In this document: positions 30,914 to 38,500 of the stretch, in pieces | How the letters are laid out: the number at the start of each line of letters is the position of its first letter | How positions within the stretch are numbered: position 1 is the stretch's first letter | Assembly (NCBI RefSeq): GCF_036195325.1 | Contig: NZ_CP108101.1 | Span: 6,820,001-6,884,000, forward strand | DNA from: Streptomyces sp. NBC_00234 | Lineage (GTDB): Bacteria; Actinomycetota; Actinomycetes; Streptomycetales; Streptomycetaceae | DNA: 64,000 bases | Direction of reading: 5' to 3' | Translations under genes and position numbers: made by a program | The notes under the pieces: generated by a model | What the model was told of the DNA's origin: nothing | Seen by the model: only the letters and a program-made list of their open reading frames with translations | Database searches by the model: none

Positions 30914-32605
30914 CTACTTGTACATGGTCTGGTTCATCGTTCCGGGGGCGTACGCGTCGGGGTCGACCCAGACGTTGATCAGCGACGGCAGTCCGGACTC
31001 GCGGGCCCGCTGCAGCGCCGGGGCGATGTCGGCGGGGTCGCGGACCTCTTCGCCGTAACCCCCGAGCATCTGGGCGAACTTGTCGTAGTGCACGTCGCCG
31101 AGGGTGTTGCCGACCCGCTCGCGCTCGTCGCCGTACTTGGCCTTCTGGCCGTAACGGATCTGGTTCATCGAGGAGTTGTTGCCGACGATCCCGACGAAGG
31201 GGAGGTTGTAGCGGACCAGGGTCTCGAAGTCCCACCCGGTGAGGGAGAACGCGCCGTCCCCGAAGAGCGCCACGACCTCCTTGTCGGGCCGGGCCTGCTT
31301 GGCCGCCAGCACGAACGGCACGCCGACACCCAGCGTCCCGAGCGGCCCCGGGTCCATCCAGTGGCCGGGCGTACGCGGCTGCACGACCTGCCCGGAGAAG
31401 GTGACGATGTCGCCGCCGTCCCCGATGTAGATCGAGTCCTCGGTGAGGAAGTCGTTGATCTCGCTGACCAGCCGGTACGGGTGGATCGGCGAGGCGTCCG
31501 ACTTCAGCTGCGGCAGGCGCTTCTCGATCGCCGTCTGCTCGGCGGCCCGCAGTTCGTCGAGCCAGGCCTTGCGCTTCACCGAACCGCCGTTGATCCGCCC
31601 GCTCGCCGCCTCCGCAGCCGCCTTCAGGACCAGTGAGGCGTCACCCACGATGCCGAGGTCGATGTCGCGGTTCTTGCCGACGGTGCGGTAGTCGAGGTCG
31701 ATCTGCACGACGGTGGCGGCCGGCGAGAGCCGCTTCCCGTAGCCCATCCGGAAGTCGAAGGGCGTTCCCACGATCACGATCAGATCGGCGTTGGAGAAGG
31801 CGTAGCGCCGCGAGAGCTGGAAGTGGTGCGGGTCGCCAGGAGGCAGCGTCCCGCGCCCCGCCCCGTTCATGTACGCGGGCAGGTTCAGGGTCCGCACGAG
31901 CTCGACGGCCGCGTCGGTCGCCCGCGTCGTCCACACTTGACTGCCCAGCAGAATGGCCGGCTTCTCTGCGTGTACGAGGAGATCGGCCAGCTTCTCGATG
32001 TCCGCCGGGTCGCCCGCCCCGCGCGTGGACGCCCGGTACCGGCCGGCCTCCGGTACGCGCGCCTTGCCCACCGGCACCTTGGCATCGAGGACGTCGCGGG
32101 GGATCTCCAGGAACGAGGGCCCCGGGGCGCCGTGGTAGCACTCCCGGAACGCCATCGACACCATGTCCGCCGCGCGGGCGGTGTCCGGCACCGTGGCCGC
32201 GAATTTGGTGATGGGCGTCATCATGTCGACGTGCGGCAGGTCCTGGAGCGAGCCCATCTTGTGCTGGGTGTGGGCTCCCTGACCACCGATCAGCAGCATC
32301 GGCGACTCGGCGCGGAAGGCGTTGGCGACCCCGGTCACCGCATCCGTCGTACCCGGACCCGCGGTGACGACGGCGCAGCCCGGCTTCCCGGTGATGCGGG
32401 CGTAACCGTCGGCGGCGTGGGCGGCGACCTGCTCGTGGCGTACGTCGACGACCTCGATGCCCTCGTCGACACAGCCGTCGTAGATGTCGATGATGTGGCC
32501 GCCGCAGAGGGTGTAGATGCGCTCCACCCCCTCGGCCTTGAGTGCCTTGGCGACCAAGTGCCCACCGGAGACGAGTTCCTGGCTGTCGTGGCTGTCATCG
32601 GGCAT
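30914..32605 (-). CDS. oxc: ThDP-dependent oxalyl-CoA decarboxylase / 2-hydroxyacyl-CoA lyase family enzyme
   Basis: A 563-aa thiamine-diphosphate enzyme: pyrimidine-domain Glu58 (VVDVRHEQVAAHAADGYAR), a central domain (AILLGSQVWT), and a C-terminal ThDP motif GDGAFSLTGWDFETLVRYNLP ... NNSSMNQ. Next to frc and an OFA transporter, oxalyl-CoA decarboxylase (oxalyl-CoA to formyl-CoA + CO2) is the likeliest role. The C-terminal tail (DPDAYAPGTMNQTMYK) and parts of the substrate region look unlike Oxalobacter Oxc and closer to acetolactate-synthase-like actinobacterial 2-hydroxyacyl-CoA lyases, which also release formyl-CoA. ATG 32605 follows AGGACA; the inverted-repeat operator lies 60-90 bp upstream. 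Confidence 0.75.
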   Translation of the reverse strand: MPDDSHDSQELVSGGHLVAKALKAEGVERIYTLCGGHIIDIYDGCVDEGIEVVDVRHEQVAAHAADGYARITGKPGCAVVTAGPGTTDAVTGVANAFRAESPMLLIGGQGAHTQHKMGSLQDLPHVDMMTPITKFAATVPDTARAADMVSMAFRECYHGAPGPSFLEIPRDVLDAKVPVGKARVPEAGRYRASTRGAGDPADIEKLADLLVHAEKPAILLGSQVWTTRATDAAVELVRTLNLPAYMNGAGRGTLPPGDPHHFQLSRRYAFSNADLIVIVGTPFDFRMGYGKRLSPAATVVQIDLDYRTVGKNRDIDLGIVGDASLVLKAAAEAASGRINGGSVKRKAWLDELRAAEQTAIEKRLPQLKSDASPIHPYRLVSEINDFLTEDSIYIGDGGDIVTFSGQVVQPRTPGHWMDPGPLGTLGVGVPFVLAAKQARPDKEVVALFGDGAFSLTGWDFETLVRYNLPFVGIVGNNSSMNQIRYGQKAKYGDERERVGNTLGDVHYDKFAQMLGGYGEEVRDPADIAPALQRARESGLPSLINVWVDPDAYAPGTMNQTMYK

Positions 32606-32662
32606 GGCGATGTCCTGTCCCTTCGTAGGGGAGTGCGGGAGCCGCGGTGCCGCTCTCGCGGT

Positions 32663-32692
32663 ACATTGCATACAGTCGACGAATACTGTATG
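32663..32692. promoter_or_regulatory. Putative GntR operator, site 3 (oxc/sucC divergent gap)
   Basis: CATACAGT (32669-32676), 8 bases, ACTGTATG (32685-32692): a perfect 8-bp inverted repeat, extendable by two more pairs past one mismatch. The minus-strand reading of 32663-32676, ACTGTATGCAATGT, resembles ACTGTAGACAATAT of site 1. It sits midway between the divergent oxc and sucC genes, an ideal place to control both. Confidence 0.6.
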
Positions 32693-32771
32693 AAACTTGT
32701 TATCCCGCATCCGGTGGGTGGTGTCCAGGGGGCGTGCGGCACTTTCACAATCGGCACGATCGGGAGTGGCT

Positions 32772-33908
32772 ATGGATCTGTACGAGCACCAGGCAAGGCA
32801 ACTCTTCGCGGATTACGGCATCGCGGTACCCGATGCCGAGGTCGTCGACCGGCCCAGGGCCGCCGAGGAGGCGGCCGTCCGGCTGGGCGGCCGGGTCGTC
32901 GTGAAAGCGCAGGTGAAGACCGGTGGCCGTGGAAAGGCGGGCGGGGTGAAGCTCGCCGCGGATCCGGCGGCGGCGGCACTCACCGCACGCCGGATCCTCG
33001 GCATGGACATCAAGGGCCACCGCGTGCGCTCGGTGATGATCGCCCAACCCGTCGACATCGAGACGGAGTTCTACGTCGGGTACGTACTCGACCGGGCGGC
33101 AGGCACCTTCCTCGCCATCGCGTCGGCGGAGGGCGGCATGGACATCGAGGAGGTCGCGGCCACCCGGCCCGAAGCGGTGGCCCGTATCCCCGTCGATCCG
33201 GCCGAGGGGGTCACGGCGGCGAAGGCGGCGGAGATCGCCGCGGCGGCGTCACTGCCCGCGGACGTCGCCCCCGTACTCCAGTCGCTGTGGCAGGTCCTCA
33301 CGCGGGAGGACGCTCTGCTGGTCGAGGTCAACCCGCTGGTCCGCACCACGGAAGGACGCATCCTGGCACTGGACGGCAAGGTGACGCTCGACGACAACGC
33401 CCGCTTCCGGCAGTCCCGTTGGGGGGCGGAGGCCGATGACCCGCACGCGGATCCGCTGGAGTCCGCCGCGGCTGCCAAGGGCCTCAACTACGTCAAGCTC
33501 GACGGAGAGGTGGGCATCATCGGCAACGGGGCCGGACTCGTCATGTCCACCCTCGACGTCGTCGCCGGCTGCGGGGCCCGTCCGGCCAACTTCCTCGACA
33601 TCGGCGGCGGAGCCTCCGCCCGCGTCATGGCCGACGGTCTGACGGTCATCCTCTCCGACCCCGCCGTGACCTCCGTCTTCGTCAACGTCTTCGGCGGCAT
33701 CACCGCCTGCGACGCCGTGGCGGACGGCATCGTCCAGGCCCTGGAGTCCGTGCACCTGACCAAACCGCTCGTCGTCCGCCTCGACGGCAACAACGCCGCC
33801 CGCGGCCGGGCCATCCTCGACGACCGGGCCCACCCCCTGGTCCAGCAGGCCAGCACCATGGACGGCGCGGCCCACCGAGCAGCCCAACTCGCCCTGGGAG
33901 GGCACTGA
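32772..33908 (+). CDS. sucC: Succinate-CoA ligase (ADP-forming) beta subunit paralogue
   Basis: A 378-aa ATP-grasp protein of the SucC family: MDLYEHQARQLFADYGIAVP at the N-terminus, the nucleotide-binding VVVKAQVKTGGRGKAGGVK, LLVEVNPLV, and the C-terminal GGGASARVMADGL ... VFVNVFGGITACD power-helix region. With the alpha subunit it interconverts an acyl-CoA plus ADP and Pi with acid, CoA and ATP. ATG 32772 follows GGGAG. It is divergent from oxc across the putative operator. That position and probable co-control suggest a specialised copy, possibly activating oxalate or another dicarboxylate, separate from the TCA-cycle enzyme. Confidence 0.88.
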   Translation: MDLYEHQARQLFADYGIAVPDAEVVDRPRAAEEAAVRLGGRVVVKAQVKTGGRGKAGGVKLAADPAAAALTARRILGMDIKGHRVRSVMIAQPVDIETEFYVGYVLDRAAGTFLAIASAEGGMDIEEVAATRPEAVARIPVDPAEGVTAAKAAEIAAAASLPADVAPVLQSLWQVLTREDALLVEVNPLVRTTEGRILALDGKVTLDDNARFRQSRWGAEADDPHADPLESAAAAKGLNYVKLDGEVGIIGNGAGLVMSTLDVVAGCGARPANFLDIGGGASARVMADGLTVILSDPAVTSVFVNVFGGITACDAVADGIVQALESVHLTKPLVVRLDGNNAARGRAILDDRAHPLVQQASTMDGAAHRAAQLALGGH

Positions 33909-33909
33909 C

Positions 33910-34791
33910 ATGGCAATCTTCCTGACCAAGGAGAGCAAGGTACTCGTCCAGGGCATGACCGGGGCCGAGGGCATGAAGCACACCCGGCGGATGCTCGTGG
34001 CGGGCACCCAGATCGTCGGCGGCGTCAACCCGCGCAAGGCGGGCCGGACCGTGGACCTCGACGACCGGGCGATCCCGGTCTTCGGCTCCGTACGGGAAGG
34101 GATCGACGCCACCGGAGCGGACGTCACGGTCGTCTTCGTGCCGCCGCCCTTCGCCAAGGCGGCGGTCATCGAGGCGATCGACGCGGGGATCGGCCTGGCA
34201 GTCGTCATCACCGAGGGCATCCCGGTCCACGACGCGGTCGCCTTCCACGCCCACGCGCGACGGAGCGGCACGCGCGTCATCGGCCCCAACTGCCCGGGTG
34301 TGATCAGCCCCGGCCAGTCGAACGCGGGCATCATCCCCGCGGACATCGCCACCCGCCCGGGCCGCATCGGCCTCGTCTCCAAGTCGGGCACCCTCACCTA
34401 CCAGTTGATGCACGAACTCCGCGAGACGGGCTTCTCCTCGGCCGTCGGCATCGGCGGCGACCCGGTCATCGGCACCACCCACATCGACTGCCTCACGGCC
34501 TTCGAGAACGACCCGGACACCGAACTGATCGTCCTGATCGGGGAGATCGGCGGCGACGCGGAGGAACGGGCGGCGGCCCACATCGCGGCGCACATCACGA
34601 AGCCGGTGATCGGCTACATCGCCGGCTTCACGGCGCCCGAGGGCAAGACGATGGGCCACGCGGGCGCCATCGTCTCCGGCTCGTCGGGCACGGCCGAGGC
34701 GAAGAGGAAGGCGCTGGAAGCGGCGGGAGTACAGGTCGGCACGACCCCGACGGAAACGGCAAGGCTGGTCCTGGCCCTGCTGAACAACTGA
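33910..34791 (+). CDS. sucD: Succinate-CoA ligase (ADP-forming) alpha subunit paralogue
   Basis: A 293-aa protein with the CoA-binding Rossmann domain (KVLVQGMTGAEGMKHTRRML) and the phosphohistidine site MGHAGAIVSGSSGTA near residues 245-259. GPNCPGVISPGQSNAGIIP is the usual SucD signature. It begins one base after the sucC stop, so the subunits are made together. Active-site residues are intact. The substrate in this locus is uncertain. Confidence 0.9.
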   Translation: MAIFLTKESKVLVQGMTGAEGMKHTRRMLVAGTQIVGGVNPRKAGRTVDLDDRAIPVFGSVREGIDATGADVTVVFVPPPFAKAAVIEAIDAGIGLAVVITEGIPVHDAVAFHAHARRSGTRVIGPNCPGVISPGQSNAGIIPADIATRPGRIGLVSKSGTLTYQLMHELRETGFSSAVGIGGDPVIGTTHIDCLTAFENDPDTELIVLIGEIGGDAEERAAAHIAAHITKPVIGYIAGFTAPEGKTMGHAGAIVSGSSGTAEAKRKALEAAGVQVGTTPTETARLVLALLNN

Positions 34792-34838
34792 CCACCACGC
34801 CAGGCCACCTGTCAGCTGCCCCAGCTCGCACACCGCAC

Positions 34839-34990
34839 CTGGGCACTATCACCCGCCAGGCACCCACCCCGCCCGCACCCCTGGGCACCTTCGGCCCGTC
34901 AGGCGCCCACCCCTCGCCGCTGGGCACTTTCAGCCGGTCAGGCGCCCACCCCTCGCCGCTGGGCACTTTCAGCCCGTCCGGCGTTTGAGG
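34839..34990. repeat. ~39-bp tandem repeat array downstream of sucD
   Basis: Units begin CTGGGCAC(C/T)TTC(G/A)GCC(C/G)GTC and contain AGGCGCCCACCCCTCGCCG. A degenerate 42-bp copy (34839-34880) is followed by two near-identical 39-bp copies (34881-34919, 34920-34958) and a truncated fourth that runs into CCGTCCGGCGTTTGAGG. The array occupies much of the 34792-35140 gap, which has no gene. Each unit holds a small GGGCGCC-type palindrome. Confidence 0.7.
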
Positions 34991-34998
34991 ACCGGGGT

Positions 34999-35015
34999 CC
35001 GGGGCGGCGCCCCGG
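34999..35015. terminator. GC hairpin of the common Streptomyces intergenic type
   Basis: CCGGGGC-GGC-GCCCCGG following GTTTGAGGACCGGGGT. This GTTTGAGGAC...GGGGCGGCGCCCC form recurs between genes in Streptomyces genomes. It may serve as terminator for sucCD. Confidence 0.5.
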
Positions 35016-35140
35016 TTACGGGAAGGGGCGGGTAGGGGAACAGGCCCGCCGCAGGCGCCCCCACCCGCACCGCCCCACGCACCCGCACCCGCACCCGCAC
35101 CACCACCCCGCCCCGACCGTGCACCGAGAGCGGAGACCCC

Positions 35141-36748
35141 ATGACACGCCCAACACCCACACCGGCACATGCCACCCAAACCCCCACCCCCACCCCCACC
35201 CCCACCCCCACCCCCACCCTCGCCCTCAAACCCCGCACAGCCTGGACCGACGCCTGGCAGCGCTGCCTCACCGCCGCCCCCGAGGCGTTCCAGGACGACC
35301 ACGTCCGTAACCTCTGGCAGGCCACCTGGCACCCCGACGGCCGCACCCTCCCCGCCACCAGCCCCATCGACAACACCCCCATCGCCGGACCGCCCCGCCT
35401 GGACGCGGTCACCGCCCAGCACGCGGTACGCGCCTCGCTCGACCAGCACCGCGCCTGGCGCCACGTCCCGCTGCCCGAACGCCGGGCCCGCGTATCGGCG
35501 ACCCTCGATGCCCTCACCGAGCACCGCGAGCTCCTCGCCCTGCTCCTGGTCTGGGAGATCGGCAAGCCCTGGCGCCTCGCCCAGGCAGACGTCGACCGGG
35601 CCATCGACGGTGTGCGCTGGTACGTCGACCACATCGACCGGATGCTCGACGGCCGCACCCCGCTCCCCGGCCCGGTCTCCAACATCGCCAGCTGGAACTA
35701 CCCGATGTCGGTGCTGGTGCACGCCATGCTCGTACAGGCGCTGGCCGGCAACGCGGTGATCGCCAAGACCCCCACCGACGGCGGTGTCGCCTGCCTCACC
35801 CTGGCCTGTGCGCTCGCCGCCCGCGAAGGCGTCCCCCTCACCCTCCTCAGCGGCAGCGGCAGCGAACTCTCGGCGCCCCTCGTCCGCTCGCCCGAGATCG
35901 GCTGCGTCTCCTTCGTCGGCGGCCGGGACACCGGCGCCCGTATCGCGACGGCCGTGGCCGACCTCGGCAAACGCCACATCCTGGAACAGGAGGGCCTGAA
36001 CACCTGGGGCATCTGGAACTTCACGGACTGGCCCGCCCTCACCGCCGTAGTCCCCAAGCTCTTCGACTACGGCAAACAGCGCTGCACGGCCTACCCCCGC
36101 TTCGTCGTCCAGCGCACCCTGTTCGCCGACTTCCTGGCCGCGTACCTCCCCGCCGTACGCTCCCTCCGCACGGGCCACCCCCTCGCGGTGGAGCACCCGT
36201 CCGACCCCCTGCCCGCCCTGGACTTCGGTCCGCTCATCAATGCGGCGAAGGCCAAGGAACTCGCGGACCAGGTCACCGAAGCCATCGACAGGGGCGCCGT
36301 GCCGCTCCACCGGGGCCGCGAGGCGGACGCCCGCTTCCTCCCCGGCCAGGACACGAGCGCGTACCTCCACCCGGTCACGCTCCTCAACCCGCCCCCGTCC
36401 TCCCCGCTCCACCACGCGGAACCCTTCGGCCCGGTCGACACGATCGTCCTGGTCGACACCGAGGCGGAACTCCTGGCGGCCATGAACGCCTCGAACGGCG
36501 CGCTGGTCGCCACCCTCTCCACCGACGACCCGGCCACGTACGCACGCCTGGCCCCGCAGATCCGCGCGTTCAAGACCGGCCACGGCGCACCCCGTTCCCG
36601 AGGCGACCGCGACGAGCTCTTCGGCGGCTTCGGCGCCTCCTGGCGCGGTGCCTTCGTGGGCGGCGAACTCCTCGTCCGGGCCGTCACCGAAGGCCCCGCC
36701 ACGGAGAGGCTCCCGGGCAACTTCCCGGACCACCACCTCATGCCGTAA
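35141..36748 (+). CDS. Aldehyde dehydrogenase family protein
   Basis: A 535-aa ALDH-fold protein. Conserved elements: the NAD-binding/catalytic stretch SNIASWNYPM, the FVGGRDTGARIA fold segment, a candidate catalytic Cys in GKQRCTAYPR, and PFGPVDTIVLVD. The usual Glu motif LELGGKSP is replaced by LEQEGLNTWG, so cofactor or acyl-enzyme chemistry may differ. Residues ~13-30 are a Pro-Thr repeat encoded by a CCCACC hexanucleotide microsatellite (about 35179-35218). ATG 35141 is taken as the start; a later start past the repeat is possible. Monocistronic, convergent with the DUF2254 gene. Substrate unknown. Confidence 0.85.
   Translation: MTRPTPTPAHATQTPTPTPTPTPTPTLALKPRTAWTDAWQRCLTAAPEAFQDDHVRNLWQATWHPDGRTLPATSPIDNTPIAGPPRLDAVTAQHAVRASLDQHRAWRHVPLPERRARVSATLDALTEHRELLALLLVWEIGKPWRLAQADVDRAIDGVRWYVDHIDRMLDGRTPLPGPVSNIASWNYPMSVLVHAMLVQALAGNAVIAKTPTDGGVACLTLACALAAREGVPLTLLSGSGSELSAPLVRSPEIGCVSFVGGRDTGARIATAVADLGKRHILEQEGLNTWGIWNFTDWPALTAVVPKLFDYGKQRCTAYPRFVVQRTLFADFLAAYLPAVRSLRTGHPLAVEHPSDPLPALDFGPLINAAKAKELADQVTEAIDRGAVPLHRGREADARFLPGQDTSAYLHPVTLLNPPPSSPLHHAEPFGPVDTIVLVDTEAELLAAMNASNGALVATLSTDDPATYARLAPQIRAFKTGHGAPRSRGDRDELFGGFGASWRGAFVGGELLVRAVTEGPATERLPGNFPDHHLMP
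35179..35218 (+). repeat. CCCACC hexanucleotide microsatellite inside the aldehyde dehydrogenase gene
   Basis: About six to seven direct copies of a 6-bp unit encode (Pro-Thr)n. Because the unit is a multiple of three, copy-number change alters tail length without a frameshift. Confidence 0.75.
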
Positions 36749-36778
36749 CGCCCGGCCCGACCGGCCCGGCCCGGCCCG

Positions 36779-38083
36779 TCAGCCGATCCCCTGATGGTCC
36801 GGGTACAGGGCGAACTCCCGCTCGGCCGCCTCCGGCACCGTGCGCTCCACCGCCTGCACCAGGAGCGCACGGTGCCGGACCAGCGGCTTCCTGCGGCTCT
36901 CGGGGGCCAGCAGCATCAGGTCACCGATCCCGGCCAGCAGCCGCCGCGATACCTGCGGACTGCCGACCGAGCACCAGCGGATCTCCTCGAAGGCGAGGTC
37001 CACCAGGTCCGTCCAGCCCGGCACGTCCTGGACGAGCCGGACCTCCCCCCGGCCGTCCCGGTGGTGCACGGTCCCGAGCGGTCTGCCGACCACGGCCGCC
37101 AGGAACTGCACGATCCGGTCCAGGCACTGCACGGCGGTCGTCGGATCGTTCACGGCCGTCGACAGGGCACGCAGCGCGATGTCCGACAGTTGGCGCAGCC
37201 CGAACGCCAGATCCTGGTGAAGCGTGCGCTCGACCCCGACGGAGATCGTGTACCGCAGCGCCCGCCGGGGCGGCGCGGCACCACCGTGGACGGCCAGCAC
37301 GGGTGTGCCCGGCACCACGAAGTCCCCGATCCGGGGGATCAGCCGCAGCACGACCCCCTGCCGTCGGGCGGCCCGCACCAGCCGGGCCACGTTCACGTCC
37401 TGGAGAACGCCCGCCCTGCCCCAGTGCATGATCTGCGCGGTCTCGGCCGCGAGCGGTTCCTCCACCGGCGGCCCCACGGGCATCCGCCCGAGCACGCGGA
37501 ACGAGTGCCGGGTGATGTGGTCCACGACCGGCCCGACCTGCATGAGCCGCAGCGTGGAGCTCACATAGGCGATGAACAGCAGCAGGCTCAGACCGACCAT
37601 GCCCAGCGTCAGCAGACTCTGCAGCAGAGGCACGGACGTGACCTGGCGGGGATCGGTCTCGCTCTCGTACGAGGTCAGGACGAGCAAGGAGAAGGTGAAC
37701 GTCGCCAGGAACACCGTGAGGGTCAGCTTGCTGATCCTGCTCCGTACGAAGATCCGTACGACCCGGGGCGTGAGCTGTCCGCTGGCCATCTGCACGGCCA
37801 CCAGCGAGATGCTGAAGACCACACCGATGAAGGTCATCATCGCGGAGCTGATCGTGGTGACGATCGTCTTGGCGTCCGCGGTGAACGAGATCAGATCCCT
37901 GACCTCCTCGTACGCCCCCTCGTCCTGGAGATGGGCGACGATCTCCGTGTCCAGGGTCGAGGCGATCCACCACAGCACGAAGGTGCTCAGCAGTCCCAGG
38001 GTCGGTGCGAACCAGAACGTGTCGCGCAGATGCTCACGCACGGGGGACAGCGGACGGGGCCGTCGGTAGCCGCGATCACTCAT
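36779..38083 (-). CDS. DUF2254 membrane protein
   Basis: A 434-aa protein. Four transmembrane segments lie in the first half: LGLLSTFVLWWIAS, AMMTFIGVVFSISLVAVQ, LTLTVFLATFTFSLLVL and LLTLGMVGLSLLLFIAYV. The soluble C-terminal half contains the DUF2254 hallmark HQDLAFGLRQLSDIALRALSTAVNDPTTAVQCLDRI. The function of the family is unknown. ATG 38083 was chosen because the hydrophobic core begins soon after; no clear ribosome site precedes it, so the mRNA may be leaderless. The longer upstream frame looks non-coding. The 200-bp gap to the tRNA holds promoters only. Confidence 0.85.
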   Translation of the reverse strand: MSDRGYRRPRPLSPVREHLRDTFWFAPTLGLLSTFVLWWIASTLDTEIVAHLQDEGAYEEVRDLISFTADAKTIVTTISSAMMTFIGVVFSISLVAVQMASGQLTPRVVRIFVRSRISKLTLTVFLATFTFSLLVLTSYESETDPRQVTSVPLLQSLLTLGMVGLSLLLFIAYVSSTLRLMQVGPVVDHITRHSFRVLGRMPVGPPVEEPLAAETAQIMHWGRAGVLQDVNVARLVRAARRQGVVLRLIPRIGDFVVPGTPVLAVHGGAAPPRRALRYTISVGVERTLHQDLAFGLRQLSDIALRALSTAVNDPTTAVQCLDRIVQFLAAVVGRPLGTVHHRDGRGEVRLVQDVPGWTDLVDLAFEEIRWCSVGSPQVSRRLLAGIGDLMLLAPESRRKPLVRHRALLVQAVERTVPEAAEREFALYPDHQGIG

Positions 38084-38284
38084 GGACGCGAAGGTAGCCG
38101 CGACCACGCGCCGTACACGGCAGGCGACAGAACGTACGCGCGTCGGACCGCACCGGAGACGATCGGGCCCCCGGCGCTCCCCGCACCGCACTGACCACGG
38201 AAAACGCAGGTGAGAGGCACCCCAAACCCCTGGTATTGTTTTCTTTGTCGCCGCGGGGAACACACCGCGAACGACAGACACCTT

Positions 38285-38372
38285 GTCCGGGTGGCGGAAT
38301 GGCAGACGCGCTAGCTTGAGGTGCTAGTGCCCTTTATCGGGCGTGGGGGTTCAAGTCCCCCCTCGGACACCA
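38285..38372 (+). tRNA. tRNA-Leu (anticodon GAG)
   Basis: Acceptor GTCCGGG pairs with CTCGGAC, the discriminator is A and CCA is encoded. The anticodon arm is CTAGC-TTGAGGT-GCTAG, giving anticodon GAG for CUC/CUU codons. A long variable arm (GTGCCCTTTATCGGGCGT) marks a class II tRNA, and the T arm is GGGGGTTCAAGTCCCCC. TATTGT at 38234-38239 may be the -10 box. Confidence 0.97.
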
Positions 38373-38387
38373 CAGAGATACGAAGAG

Positions 38388-38424
38388 ACTCCCGGAGCGG
38401 CTCAGCCGCTCCGGGAGTTTTCTT
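38388..38424 (+). terminator. Rho-independent terminator of tRNA-Leu
   Basis: A 15-bp inverted repeat (ACTCCCGGAGCGGCT and complement) with a tiny loop followed by TTTTCTT, about 16 bases after the tRNA. One of the few hairpins in the window with a proper U-run. Confidence 0.85.
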
Positions 38425-38463
38425 GTGCCCTGTCGTGGGCCCGACCGCCGGAGCGGTCAGGTT

Positions 38464-38493
38464 CGGCCGGGAGTCCGTGGAGTCTCCCGGCCG
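38464..38493 (-). terminator. Hairpin terminator of the Cys-repeat secreted protein gene
   Basis: CGGCCGGGAG pairs with CTCCCGGCCG around a 10-base loop, eight bases beyond the stop of the minus-strand gene. Confidence 0.65.
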
Positions 38494-38500
38494 CTGCCCT

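Noticed and set aside
34839..34990. CRISPR array
   Set aside because: The repeats are contiguous with no unique spacers and only about four copies; no cas gene in the window.
38285..38372. Integration hot spot at the tRNA
   Set aside because: No integrase gene and no second copy of the tRNA 3' end in the window; both neighbours look like ordinary chromosomal genes.
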